A DNA stretch of 64,000 bases from an uncultured Phocaeicola sp. GTDB taxonomy: Bacteria; Bacteroidota; Bacteroidia; Bacteroidales; Bacteroidaceae. The DNA lies in NCBI GenBank assembly GCA_947626525.1, contig CANQSM010000002.1, positions 1 through 64,000 on the forward strand, read 5' to 3'. The position numbers and the translations under genes were made by a program. The notes under the pieces are model-generated. The model ran no database searches. It had not been told where the DNA came from and worked only from the letters and a program-made list of their open reading frames with translations. Positions 41,062 through 51,783 of this stretch are shown in pieces (position 1 is the stretch's first letter; each line of letters begins with the position of its first letter).

Positions 41062-44000
41062 ATGAAACATCATAGTATATTCAAAATAGGTCTGGGCATA
41101 TTGCTGGCCTTATTCATGGCAGTACCTGCGTTGGCTCAGACAACTGTTTCGGGCGTGGTCGTGGACGAAAACGAAGAGACAGTGATAGGCGCATCTGTTA
41201 AAGTAGTGGGTACTCAGACCGGTACCATTACAGACATGAATGGTAAATTCAGCGTGACGGTTCCTGAAAATGGAGCCATCGAAATTTCATTCATCGGATA
41301 TATCACCCAACAAATCAAGAAATTCACTCCCGATATGAAGATTGTCCTGAAAGAGGATACCCAGAATATGGAGGAAGTAGTCGTAGTGGGTTATGCCACA
41401 CAGAAAAAGGCGCATTTGACAGGTTCCGTGGCTACCATTCCGGTAGAAGATATCCAAGACCTTTCTTCCGGAGGAGTGGCCAGCATGTTGAGAGGATTGG
41501 TTCCGGGGCTTAGCGTAAGCGGCGGACAAGGACGCCCGGGCGAAAACGCCACGATTTATATTCGTGACACCAATGCATTAGGCGATGTAGGTTCCACGGC
41601 CCAAGAGCCTTTGTTCGTTATCGACGGATTTATCTATCCGAACGATGTGAAAGTAGGTAATGTCCGTCAGAACTTGGGCGCTGAAGCGTTTAACAATCTT
41701 GACCCTTCCACCATTGAGAGTATTTCTGTACTAAAGGATGGTTCAGCCGCCGTATATGGTGCCCGGGCCGCTAACGGTGTCATCTTGGTAACTACCAAAA
41801 AGGGTAAGTTAGGCAAACCGATGATTTCATACAGTGGCAACTACGGTTTCACGGATGAGGTATCACGCCCCGACATGCTGAGCACATACGATTACGGACG
41901 ACTCTACAACGCAGTGAAAGCTGCCGATCCTTTTGACGTGGATAATATGAACCTCCGCAGCGACTTGTTCCAGGCTGATGAACTGGAAGCGATGAAACGC
42001 CTCAATTACGATATGCTAGACAAATATTGGGAAACCGGTATTACCATGAAGCATTCCGTAAATGTAAGCGGTGCAACCGAAAAGGCCAACTATTTTGCCA
42101 GTATCGGCTATTTCGAACAGGAAGGCAACTTAGGCCGCCTCGATTACGACCGCTGGAACTACCGTGCCGGTGTGGACTTGAAAATCAGTGACTGGGTAAA
42201 AGCAAGCTTGATGGTATCAGGCGACTATGGCGAAAAGAACAAGCCTCTGATTAAAATCGGTGGAAGCAACATCGAAAAAGACTACAATCTGATGCTGACC
42301 CGTCCGGGATATATCCCAGAATACGTGAATGGATATCCTATCATAGCAATGGGACCTGAAAATGGCAATCCTACCAACGACCAGTTGTATCACTACGCCA
42401 CCTTGCAGGAGAACGGAGACTATAGCGAAAACCAAAACTCGAACACGACCATTAACGGCAGCTTGAGCTACGATTTCGGCTGGAGCAAGATTTTAAAAGG
42501 TTTGAACCTGCGCTTCTCTTACTCGAAAACCATCAATACGAATAAGGCTAACGAGTATGCCACCGACTTCACTGTATACCAAATGCTGGAACGCAGCGGT
42601 AGCGGAAAACACCTCTACACGCCTGTGGACGGACAAGACTTTGAAGCGTTGATGGTGGAAAGCAATTTCAACCCTAGGAAAATCGCCAATGGAGACAAAT
42701 CTTATTTGTCACGTGATATGGTTCGTACAGACAGTTACCAGATGAACTTTACGGCTTCTTACAACCGCGAATTCAAGCAACATTCTGTCAACGCCCTCTT
42801 TTCTATCGAAAAATCGGAAACGGAAAGCGAATATGTAATGGCCAAAAGGCAAGACCCGTATCCTTTCACCACAGGACAGTTCAACTCCGCCACGGGTGAG
42901 AAAGACGGTAACTTTACCCGTTCCGAATCGGGAACGCTCTCTTATATCGGCCGCATCAACTATGCATACGCCAACAAATATTTGCTGGAACTCTTGATTC
43001 GTTCGGATGCCTCTACCAAATTCGCTCCGAAAAACTACTGGGGAACATTCCCTTCCGCTTCGGCAGGTTGGGTGGTATCAGGCGAGGACTGGTTCCAGGA
43101 AAAAGTAAAAGGCATTGACTATTTGAAGGTACGTGCCTCATTCGGTTTGACCGGACGTGACAATACCGAACCGTGGCAGTGGATGCGTATCTTCAGTCAA
43201 GACGCTTATCGCGGTCCGATATTCGGTGAGACTTCCAATGGCAGCTCTTTGCCCCGTATCACCATCAACAAGAACAACTCAGCTGTAAACTCTGATGTAC
43301 ATTGGGACAAATCGTATAAGGCAAACTTCGGTATCGATATCAACTTGCTCGATAACCGTCTGGCTGTTACGTTTGATGCGTACCGTGAGTGGAATCGTGA
43401 AATGTTGATGAAGATAGCCCAGGCTGTACCCTCTACTGTAGGTACGCAGAGTGCTGCTGTCAATCTTGGTGAAATGGATAACTGGGGATACGAATTGAGC
43501 CTGACTTGGAAAGACAAAATCGGCAAAGACTTCAAATATCGTATCAATCTGAATACCGGTTATTCTGACAACCGAGTGTTGAGGATGGACTTTAAACAAG
43601 ACTATACCTTCCGCCAGATTCAATACAAGGGACGTACGGATGTAGGAACTTGGGGAATGCAATGCATCGGCATGTTCCGCAGTTTCCAGGAGATTGAAGA
43701 ATATTTCGACCGCTATATGGTAACCGGTGCCGACGCGACAGGTAATCCTATATACGGTAAGTACATGGGAAAGGACAAATCGGAAATCCGTCCGGGTATG
43801 TTGATTTACAAAGACGTGCGCGGTGCAAAACAAGAAGATGGCACATATGCCGGTCCAGATGGTATCGTGGATAAGGACAATGACTTGGTTCGCTTGTCAG
43901 ACCGCAGCAATCCTTACGGCTTTACTGTAAACTTGGGCGCGGAGTACAAAAACTTCTCTCTGTCGGCACAAATCAGCACAAGCTGGGGTGGATACAGCTT

Positions 44001-44424
44001 CATTCCAAGTAACGCACGCGATTTCTTATACGACAAGGAAATCTCTAACATGCCGTCTATCTGGAATCCGGACAACATGTTCGTCTACCAGGATATTTAC
44101 GACGGTTCGGGTAATCTGATAATGAAAGAAAACCGCAACGGTAAGATGCCTAACTTGGCTTATGCCGATGTGAATAAGGTAGAATCTTCATTTTGGAGAG
44201 TAAGCGGAACCAGAGCCTCTCTCAACAACCTGACCTTGGCATACAAACTTCCGTCGGAATGGGTGAAGAAAGTAGGCATTGAAAGCTGCCGTGTCAACGT
44301 CACAGGCCAGAACTTGCTGAGCCTCTACAATCCGTATCCTGACAATTTCATGGATCCGATGTGCGACTTCGGCAAATATCCTGTATTGAGAAAGTTCACC
44401 GTAGGATTAAACGTGACATTCTAA
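41062..44424 (+). CDS. SusC/RagA-type TonB-dependent receptor (cassette B)
   Basis: MAVPALAQTTVSGVVVDENEETVIGASVKVVGTQTGTITDMNGKF; EEVVVVGYATQ. Confidence 0.95.
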   Translation: MKHHSIFKIGLGILLALFMAVPALAQTTVSGVVVDENEETVIGASVKVVGTQTGTITDMNGKFSVTVPENGAIEISFIGYITQQIKKFTPDMKIVLKEDTQNMEEVVVVGYATQKKAHLTGSVATIPVEDIQDLSSGGVASMLRGLVPGLSVSGGQGRPGENATIYIRDTNALGDVGSTAQEPLFVIDGFIYPNDVKVGNVRQNLGAEAFNNLDPSTIESISVLKDGSAAVYGARAANGVILVTTKKGKLGKPMISYSGNYGFTDEVSRPDMLSTYDYGRLYNAVKAADPFDVDNMNLRSDLFQADELEAMKRLNYDMLDKYWETGITMKHSVNVSGATEKANYFASIGYFEQEGNLGRLDYDRWNYRAGVDLKISDWVKASLMVSGDYGEKNKPLIKIGGSNIEKDYNLMLTRPGYIPEYVNGYPIIAMGPENGNPTNDQLYHYATLQENGDYSENQNSNTTINGSLSYDFGWSKILKGLNLRFSYSKTINTNKANEYATDFTVYQMLERSGSGKHLYTPVDGQDFEALMVESNFNPRKIANGDKSYLSRDMVRTDSYQMNFTASYNREFKQHSVNALFSIEKSETESEYVMAKRQDPYPFTTGQFNSATGEKDGNFTRSESGTLSYIGRINYAYANKYLLELLIRSDASTKFAPKNYWGTFPSASAGWVVSGEDWFQEKVKGIDYLKVRASFGLTGRDNTEPWQWMRIFSQDAYRGPIFGETSNGSSLPRITINKNNSAVNSDVHWDKSYKANFGIDINLLDNRLAVTFDAYREWNREMLMKIAQAVPSTVGTQSAAVNLGEMDNWGYELSLTWKDKIGKDFKYRINLNTGYSDNRVLRMDFKQDYTFRQIQYKGRTDVGTWGMQCIGMFRSFQEIEEYFDRYMVTGADATGNPIYGKYMGKDKSEIRPGMLIYKDVRGAKQEDGTYAGPDGIVDKDNDLVRLSDRSNPYGFTVNLGAEYKNFSLSAQISTSWGGYSFIPSNARDFLYDKEISNMPSIWNPDNMFVYQDIYDGSGNLIMKENRNGKMPNLAYADVNKVESSFWRVSGTRASLNNLTLAYKLPSEWVKKVGIESCRVNVTGQNLLSLYNPYPDNFMDPMCDFGKYPVLRKFTVGLNVTF

Positions 44425-44458
44425 CACAAGTATGTTGAATTTTAAACGAAAAGAAACA

Positions 44459-46645
44459 ATGAAAAATAGCACTATAAAAATGTTAGGCATAGGCTTGGTC
44501 TCCTCACTTGCATTCACGGCTTGCAGCGACCAGTTCTTGGAGGACAAGAAAAACTATGACAACGTAAACCCGGGCATCTACGACTTTTACGAAGGCGCCT
44601 ACGCACGTGTGAGCGACGCATACGGCTGGACACTGCCCAACTGTAATACAAACGCCAACTGGAAATACAATTCCACGGGTTTGGCAGACGACCAGGCCAA
44701 GGGTACCGAGGAGTATACCGGTTTCGGTCCGTTCGTAGATCCCTTGAAAGAGCTGAAATCTATTGATAGCCCCACCGTTCCCGATTATTACATGGGGGAC
44801 GCATCGAACATCCAGAATTCCGTATACGGACGTATCCGTAACATTAACGAGATTATAGACGGAATCTCGAACAGTAAACTGGATGAGGCGACCAAAAATG
44901 AGTTCTTGGGTCAAGTATACTTCTTGCGTGCCTGGTGTTACTACCAGTTAGTGAAATGGTACGGTGGCGTGCCTTTGGTAAAAACCATGGTCGACCCTAC
45001 AGAGGATGCCCATACTCCCCGTTCTTCAGCAAAAGAGTGCATAGAGTTCATCTTGGATGACTTGCAGAAATCGGCCGATATGTTGAAAGAAACGACCGGA
45101 GACGGTGGTTGGAAATCGAGTAATGACTGGGGACGCGTCACAACCGGTACTGCTCTGGCATTGAAAGGGCGTGTGTTGCTGTTGTGGGCAAGCCCGCTTT
45201 TCAATCGTGCCAACGACCAGTCACGCTGGGATAACGCTTACACGGAAATGGAAAAAGACTTGCCGGTAATCCGGGCTTGCGGTTACGGTTTGTACGAAGA
45301 TGGCAATCCGGCAAACGGAGCTACCTTTGCCAAGATCTTTACACAAGTGAAGAGCCCTGAGAACGTATTTGTTACCATCCGCAGTTCAGTAGATCCGGAC
45401 GAGAATGGTTATAGCAACTTCTGGGAAGAATTCATTCGTCCGAAAAACACCGGGGGCAAAGGGAACATTACTCCGTCACAAACCATGATAGACCTGTTCC
45501 CGATGAAAGACGGCAAGCGCCCGGCCACTTACACGGCATATAGCAACTTGCCCTCATCGACCCAAGCCTATGTCAAAAACTATCCGTTCATGGATCGTGA
45601 CCCACGCTTTTACCGGACTTTCGTATTTCCCGGTTTCCGTTGGGCATATAACGGCGACGCTACGAAGAACGATGGCAACAATCCTTCTTACAATACCGGT
45701 AAGGATTATGAATTGTGGAGCTATGTATGGTATGTGGAAGAAAACTCTGTGGGTAATCCTGAGAGCGGTGATGCATACGCCGCAGACAATCTGCTGAAAA
45801 ACAACAAAAGCGTTTATTTACGTAAACGCTCTGATGATGCAGATTTGAATTCTCCATTATACGCATACGAGCCTGAATTTAATGCCAATGCGAGCGCTTT
45901 CCGTTTTTCGGGAGCTCCTTACATCGAACTTCGTTTTGCCGAAGTATTGCTCAACTATGCCGAGGCAGCTTGTATGGCCGGACATACCGACATTGCCATG
46001 GATCAAATCAAAGCCATACGCCAGCGTGCCGGTTACACAGGCGATTGCGGACTGTCGGGCATTGGCAGCGACAAACCATCGTGCATGTCTGCCATTCTTT
46101 ATGAGCGTCAGATAGAATTCGCCTACGAAGGCAAACGTTTCGATGACCTCCGTCGTTGGATGTTGTTTGATGGTGGTGCGGAATTGGCCGAAGGTGCGCC
46201 CTCATCTTGGGCTCCCACAGGCTGGGGAGGAAACACTTGTACTTGGTTGGGCTTCACGCCGTTGAATGGCCAGCGTCGTGAAAGTTTGGAATATCGTACA
46301 GCCGATATTTATGGCTTAGGCGGAACTACGACAGATAGTGACCCACTCATCAAAGCCGGTGTGGAACGCTGTGCCGCGGTGGATATAAACAAGCCCGATT
46401 TGGACACTCAGCTGCAAACTCTGCGGGATTGGTATGAGACGCATTTGGTTTACAAGATGAAGAAAGGAGATGAACGTGAGGAATCAGGTAGTGGCAATAC
46501 GGACCTGTACATGAAGTTCTTCCCTAAATATTATTTCTTGGGACTGACTAAAGGCGCTTTGGAAAAGGACGTACAAATCCAGCAGACCATCGGTTGGGAT
46601 GATGCGGTGAAAGCCAACGGAACGTTCGACCCCTTGGCTGAATAA
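44459..46645 (+). CDS. SusD/RagB-type lipoprotein (cassette B)
   Basis: Start at MKNSTIKMLGIGLVSSLAFTACSDQFLEDKK; AILYERQIEFAYEGKRFDDLRRW; ends GTFDPLAE. Confidence 0.94.
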   Translation: MKNSTIKMLGIGLVSSLAFTACSDQFLEDKKNYDNVNPGIYDFYEGAYARVSDAYGWTLPNCNTNANWKYNSTGLADDQAKGTEEYTGFGPFVDPLKELKSIDSPTVPDYYMGDASNIQNSVYGRIRNINEIIDGISNSKLDEATKNEFLGQVYFLRAWCYYQLVKWYGGVPLVKTMVDPTEDAHTPRSSAKECIEFILDDLQKSADMLKETTGDGGWKSSNDWGRVTTGTALALKGRVLLLWASPLFNRANDQSRWDNAYTEMEKDLPVIRACGYGLYEDGNPANGATFAKIFTQVKSPENVFVTIRSSVDPDENGYSNFWEEFIRPKNTGGKGNITPSQTMIDLFPMKDGKRPATYTAYSNLPSSTQAYVKNYPFMDRDPRFYRTFVFPGFRWAYNGDATKNDGNNPSYNTGKDYELWSYVWYVEENSVGNPESGDAYAADNLLKNNKSVYLRKRSDDADLNSPLYAYEPEFNANASAFRFSGAPYIELRFAEVLLNYAEAACMAGHTDIAMDQIKAIRQRAGYTGDCGLSGIGSDKPSCMSAILYERQIEFAYEGKRFDDLRRWMLFDGGAELAEGAPSSWAPTGWGGNTCTWLGFTPLNGQRRESLEYRTADIYGLGGTTTDSDPLIKAGVERCAAVDINKPDLDTQLQTLRDWYETHLVYKMKKGDEREESGSGNTDLYMKFFPKYYFLGLTKGALEKDVQIQQTIGWDDAVKANGTFDPLAE

Positions 46646-46719
46646 AGCATTTGAACTTACTGAACAAACACAATAAGTTAAACAGAATATCTTTTTATTT
46701 TTTCGGGTTTTAAATTATA

Positions 46720-46751
46720 GAGCGGGCTGCACCGGGAGGTGCGGCCCGCTC
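46720..46751 (+). terminator. GC-rich hairpin terminator after cassette B SusD
   Basis: GAGCGGGCTGCACC-GGGA-GGTGCGGCCCGCTC. Confidence 0.75.
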
Positions 46752-46793
46752 TGTCTGTAAAGCCTGCGAGTATTTGCTTCCATGTCCTGATTT

Positions 46794-46859
46794 TCTCCAT
46801 GCCACACGTACACGGATTGACGTCAGGTTGGAAAGCGCATCGGGCACGGCAGTCATGTC
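46794..46859. repeat. Direct repeat copy 2 of 18499-18565
   Basis: tctccatgccacacgtacacgg...caggttggaaagcgcatcgggca. Confidence 0.75.
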
Positions 46860-46903
46860 TGTACTGATTCTTTTTGCATTTGCACGGAACTTAAAGGAAC
46901 CGC

Positions 46904-49087
46904 TTATTTGTCCGTGTGGCTGCTTTTCGTCACATCGGAGAGGTTATCGTTTCCTTCAGCATTGCCTATCCACTTGAAAGGCATGCCTTCGTTGGTGCAA
47001 CAGTTGTATACATGTGTATTCGTGTTTTTTTGATTATATCCGGCAATACCACCTGCATGACCTTGTGCCGTTACTTGTACCGTGGAACGGGTGACACAGG
47101 TATGTATTTCCCCTCCTTTCGCGTTGTTTCCCACAATGCCTCCTGCAGCGGAGTTGGCTTCCACCGATGTGTTCCTGGCTGTCACAGCAGCCTCGTTTGT
47201 GCAGCCCGTCAGCGTGCCACTCTCGTTTTCACCGGCAATGCCACCCGCTTTGGCATAGATCTTATCGTTGGAAAGGACGGAGATTATTTCGGCATGGTTA
47301 TACGAGTTTTTTATCTTTCCTCCTTCCATCCGGCCTACTATGCCTCCTGCAATGGCTTTACCCGTGGCTTCCGTTATTTCGGTCATACCGTAGTTGTGGC
47401 AGGAAAGGATTTCACCATACACATTCGAATGGCCGTTTGAAGAATAGGTTATCGTACCCGTCACTCCGCCCGCATATATGGAATCACCCTTGCAGGAAAT
47501 ATCCTGATTGTTCTCAGAGTAAGAGATACTGGAAGCGGTGATACCTACTATGCCACCTATGTAAATACGGGAAGAAGTATTCGTATCCCGATTTTCTCCT
47601 TCCATATATCCTTCGTTCTGACATCCCGTAATGGTTCCGTAGTTGGCTCCCACTACACCTCCTTCGTACAGGATGGACCTGCTTTTCGTTCCATATCCTG
47701 TCATGGCAGTGGATATGCTGCTTATGGAGGCCGAATTCCGGCATCCTTCGATGATGCCTGTCTCCCGATTAATTCCCGCTATCCCCGCCACACAGCAGAC
47801 TTCCGTAGAACCTTCCCACTCGATGCTGCCGTCCACCATTACATTGCGGATGGTGCCCGCATTGTCACCGAAAAGGCCGAGTGTCATTCCTCCGTCCGCC
47901 AATTGTGGGGAGATGCCGCTTACTGTATGGTTTGTTCCGTTAAAAGTACCTTCGAACTTGTGTTCTTTCAAGCAGCCGATAGGAGTCCACGGATGATGAT
48001 TCAAGTTAATATCCGCCAATAGGTAGATTGTCTTGTCCTTGAAGCTCTCTCCATCTTGTACCAATTTCGATAAGCCTGCCAGTTCCGCTGCCGTTGTCAG
48101 GTCGAATGAGGTTTTCAGCTGTGTGTACCAACCGGTGTCTATAGTTGTTCCGTCCCACACTTGCCCTTTGTTCTTCGTTTGTTCCAATTCAGAACTGCCG
48201 CTATCTACCCACTCCTCGACTTTGCTTTCTATGCCTCCCGCCGCATAACTGTCTTTTTTCAGTACAATCTGGTAAGTGTATTTACTGGTGCGCTCCCATT
48301 CTTCCGTGGAGATAATCTCAAAAAGGAAAGCTTGTCCGGAAGCCAGGGTTACTTTTACCCGTTTCTGGAGGCAAGGTTGAGGAAATACAATGGCTTCGGC
48401 TTGTGTACCTTCCGCATTGACAAGAGTCTCCACTTCCTTTTTAGAGGAGAGTTCCGTCAAAGCGGCATCCGAAAGAGAAAAGTGCCCTTTGGTCAGTACA
48501 TCAGAAACTGTCAGTTTCAATCCCGACAAATTTTCTTTGCTGATTCCTTCTCCGGCGTTAATAGAGAAAACCAGCTTACTGAGCTGATGTTTGAATTGTA
48601 AACTCAATGCTTGGTCACTTTTGCTTATTGCTTTCAGATTATTACTGTAAAGCAGGTCGATGGCCGAAGGCTGTGTTTGGTTTGACACATCCAGATTTAT
48701 CCCATAGTTCCGGACCGATTTATAAGGATAGTAAGCGATAAAGTCCACGTTTTCATTCGTTTGCGGATAGAAAAGCGTGTCGTTCTTTGTTTCCGGTACG
48801 AAACTGTTCGCATTTCCGGAATAAATATATTTCCGATTGGAGGAGTTCGTGAGGATAGACTCCTTGGAGAGCGTTTCTCCTGTTTTAAACATATAGATAC
48901 CGATCCGGTCGTCTGTTTCCCACGTGTCATCCACCATTCGTGTTTGAATATTGGCGGAAAAGATGACAGCTTTCTTGGTGGATTCGTTTTCTTTTCCTGA
49001 TTCTTCTTCATAATACATTGCCTCTTGACAAGCGTAAGTTGATAAAAGAGCTGCAGTTACAAGCAATCTGTTAATTGTATTTTTCAT
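46904..49087 (-). CDS. Fimbrillin-like (Mfa-like) lipoprotein with C-terminal GLUG repeats
   Basis: Lipobox STYACQEA; fimbrillin-like N-terminal half; repeated GGIAG/GGIVG(x)N...G.I..C.N units. Confidence 0.75.
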   Translation of the reverse strand: MKNTINRLLVTAALLSTYACQEAMYYEEESGKENESTKKAVIFSANIQTRMVDDTWETDDRIGIYMFKTGETLSKESILTNSSNRKYIYSGNANSFVPETKNDTLFYPQTNENVDFIAYYPYKSVRNYGINLDVSNQTQPSAIDLLYSNNLKAISKSDQALSLQFKHQLSKLVFSINAGEGISKENLSGLKLTVSDVLTKGHFSLSDAALTELSSKKEVETLVNAEGTQAEAIVFPQPCLQKRVKVTLASGQAFLFEIISTEEWERTSKYTYQIVLKKDSYAAGGIESKVEEWVDSGSSELEQTKNKGQVWDGTTIDTGWYTQLKTSFDLTTAAELAGLSKLVQDGESFKDKTIYLLADINLNHHPWTPIGCLKEHKFEGTFNGTNHTVSGISPQLADGGMTLGLFGDNAGTIRNVMVDGSIEWEGSTEVCCVAGIAGINRETGIIEGCRNSASISSISTAMTGYGTKSRSILYEGGVVGANYGTITGCQNEGYMEGENRDTNTSSRIYIGGIVGITASSISYSENNQDISCKGDSIYAGGVTGTITYSSNGHSNVYGEILSCHNYGMTEITEATGKAIAGGIVGRMEGGKIKNSYNHAEIISVLSNDKIYAKAGGIAGENESGTLTGCTNEAAVTARNTSVEANSAAGGIVGNNAKGGEIHTCVTRSTVQVTAQGHAGGIAGYNQKNTNTHVYNCCTNEGMPFKWIGNAEGNDNLSDVTKSSHTDK

Positions 49088-49296
49088 TTTTACATATTTT
49101 AGCTTTTTGTATTGTAAATGTTGGTAAAAATATATAATATATTAGAAAGACTGCTATAAATATGAATATTTTTAATAGCTTATTTTATATATTTTTTCTG
49201 CCAATGTGAAAAGCTTTCTCGTTCAATGGATTAAGTAATAGTGACAGAGCCTGTTATCCTGGATAGATACATTCTGATAAACGCATTGGATTTGAT

Positions 49297-49378
49297 GGAG
49301 TGGATACCAACAAGGAAGAGTGGGAGAAATGTGCAGCCAACCGGCAAGGCATTTTCCGGATGAGAGGAAGTTAGATTC
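49297..49378 (+). pseudogene. Orphan C-terminal coding fragment (GVDTNKEEWEKCAANRQGIFRMRGS*)
   Basis: Coding-like frame with no gene upstream; 49297-49362 is repeated inverted at 18897-18961. Confidence 0.4.
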
Positions 49379-50063
49379 TGCCCAGAAGATTGCCCAGTTC
49401 TGCCAAATCTTTTACGATGTAGTCGGCACCGGCTTGTACGAACTCTTCACGGTTCCCATATCCGTAAAGTACTCCCACGGACTGTATGTCTACTTCTTTC
49501 GCTCCGAGAATATCGTGTTTTCGGTCGCCTATCATTAATATGCCGGAAGGGTCTGTAAGGTTGTTCTGTTCCATTACATAGCGTATGACTTTGGCTTTGG
49601 CGGAACGGGTACGTTGCATCGTATCGCCCCCTACAAAATGAAAATATGAGTCTATATTGAAATAAGCCAGTATTTGTCTGGCCAGTATTTCCGGTTTGGA
49701 TGTGGCTACGAAGAGGGTCTTGCCTTCATCTGCCTGTTGTTGTAAGAACTCTTTTATGCCGGGGTAGAGTTTGTTTTCATACATTCCTTTGGCAAGGAAA
49801 TATTCGTGATAATCATCGCAGGCCTGTTCTGCTTCTTCTTGGGTGAAACCATAGAAATCCTGAAACGAATCCTGCAAGGGAGGGCCGATAAAGAGGCAGA
49901 GTTGCTGAAGGTCGTCTACTATGATACCCTGTTTCTTGAGCGCATATTGCACGGAGTGGGTGATACCAAGCATAGGGTCGGAAAGCGTTCCGTCCAAATC
50001 GAAAAATAGGTATTGCTTCATTTGCTTTTTGATGGTAAATTCAGACATATTTTCTATCTTCAC
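49371..50063 (-). CDS. HAD-superfamily hydrolase (phosphoglycolate phosphatase-like)
   Basis: YLFFDLDGTLSDPMLGI...FVATSKPEI...MIGDRKHDILGA. Confidence 0.9.
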   Translation of the reverse strand: MKIENMSEFTIKKQMKQYLFFDLDGTLSDPMLGITHSVQYALKKQGIIVDDLQQLCLFIGPPLQDSFQDFYGFTQEEAEQACDDYHEYFLAKGMYENKLYPGIKEFLQQQADEGKTLFVATSKPEILARQILAYFNIDSYFHFVGGDTMQRTRSAKAKVIRYVMEQNNLTDPSGILMIGDRKHDILGAKEVDIQSVGVLYGYGNREEFVQAGADYIVKDLAELGNLLGRI

Positions 50064-50144
50064 TGGATAAGGAATAATGTTTAACCTTTAAGCTAAGAAA
50101 GGGAAAAATAAGGAGATTTCTGAAATGCTATTTTTTATGCTTGC

Positions 50145-51542
50145 TTATTGTGCGCCCATGATGAACTCGACAATCTCTGTCGGATTCTCCAGACTGTGTG
50201 GATGATGGTCGCAACCTTCTTTCAGAATGAGTTTCACTTTGCCTCCCAGTTGTTCGTAACGTTCTTTCCAGTTTGCGAAGTTTTCATTATAGGGCACCAC
50301 TTTATCTGCCGTGCCACAAACGGCTATCACAGGAATACCGGCTTTGGCTACCGGTTCTACTCTGTCTGTCGGATTGCCTTTGAATCCGCTCATTTCCGTT
50401 TCCGTCAATCCCCATTCGGTAAGGAAATCATTCCAGAGTTTGGACTCCTTACGTGACGGCCAGCTCTCTATATCGCATACCGGAGCGTCAACATAAAGAC
50501 AAGCCACTTTGTTGGGGTAGGTCGCAGCCCAGTTGAGTGCGAAATATCCGCCCCGACTAAATCCTTCGAGTGTCACTTTTTTGTTCAGCTTGTAAGCCTG
50601 TGTCATTACCTTATAAAACATGTCGCCCAGTTTCATGGCGCGCGGACTGCCGTAGAGGTGAGTCAAGTCATAGTAAGCAACATGGAAACCTCTTTCCAAG
50701 AGAGCCGAATCCACCGAAGCAAACACGCCGAAAAAAGCCGGCCTCCATATCCACGGGCGTCCTTCCGCGGCTTTGGCAGGAGCCACTATGATGGCTTGCC
50801 GTCCGTTGTGGTAAAATTCGTATTTATCGAATCCTTTCCACGTGGAATATTTACCGGGGAATGGGCGTGCCGGAGTATAGGAAGCAGGTTCTTTGCCGGT
50901 AAGGGTGCGGTAGATTTCCGTGGCAATACGCAAAGCCCCTTCTTCGTTGGGATGCACACAGTCGGGAAAGCATTCAGGATGAGGAAGCAGAGGGGTATGC
51001 AGGTCGATAACTTTTACTTGCATGTCCTTGGCTATTTTGTCGATAATGGGAATGATATGTTGTACGATGGTGCTGTCATTGATGGTCCATTGTACTTTGG
51101 TCGGTGGTACGGGGTAACACAGGTAAATGTCCGGATGGGAGGGAAGGGCTTGAAACGCTGCCACCATAGTACGCATATCGTGTTCGAATTCGTGTCCGTG
51201 CGTCGGCCAGTTTATGTCTTTGGTATCATTGGTTCCTAGTTTGATGGTTACGATGTCCGGTTCGAAAGCCAGTGCATCCCTGTACTTTTGTTCTTTCATG
51301 TAGGGACGGTCACCTTTCATCAGCATGGTACGGCCGCTATAGCCGAAGTTACGTACATCGTATCCTTTTCCCAACCATTGTGCCAAAATGCCGGGATAGC
51401 TGTCCTGATACATGTTTTTAACGCCTACGCCCTGTGTGATGCTATTGCCTATACAGGCCACTTTACAGTTCTTTTTCTCTTGTGCCCGGATGCTTCCGGC
51501 AAGGATGAGCAGTAGTATCATCCATCCTAAATGTTTCTTCAT
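50145..51542 (-). CDS. Two-domain exported esterase: SGNH/GDSL hydrolase plus alpha/beta hydrolase
   Basis: Start likely MKKHLGWMILL (51542); ACIGNSITQGVGV...IKLGTNDTK...DCVHPNEEGALRIA, then EGFSRGGYFALNWA and GCDHHP. Confidence 0.82.
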   Translation of the reverse strand: MKKHLGWMILLLILAGSIRAQEKKNCKVACIGNSITQGVGVKNMYQDSYPGILAQWLGKGYDVRNFGYSGRTMLMKGDRPYMKEQKYRDALAFEPDIVTIKLGTNDTKDINWPTHGHEFEHDMRTMVAAFQALPSHPDIYLCYPVPPTKVQWTINDSTIVQHIIPIIDKIAKDMQVKVIDLHTPLLPHPECFPDCVHPNEEGALRIATEIYRTLTGKEPASYTPARPFPGKYSTWKGFDKYEFYHNGRQAIIVAPAKAAEGRPWIWRPAFFGVFASVDSALLERGFHVAYYDLTHLYGSPRAMKLGDMFYKVMTQAYKLNKKVTLEGFSRGGYFALNWAATYPNKVACLYVDAPVCDIESWPSRKESKLWNDFLTEWGLTETEMSGFKGNPTDRVEPVAKAGIPVIAVCGTADKVVPYNENFANWKERYEQLGGKVKLILKEGCDHHPHSLENPTEIVEFIMGAQ

Positions 51543-51783
51543 ATCCTCTATTGGGTTTAATGTTTCCGTTCGTGGGACGATACGGGTCTGTTCAAATGCC
51601 GTATCGCTCTCGCAAAGGTACTTTATTTTGACTAAAATGCAAATAAAAGTGAAGAATGGTAGCCGGATGTTAGTTAATAATTCTTTTATATGCATAATCT
51701 GTATTGGTTTTATGAATTTTATCTAATGAATTATTTATTTTTGTGCACTATTTTAATATATAATTAAATTTATTAGAAGCTTG

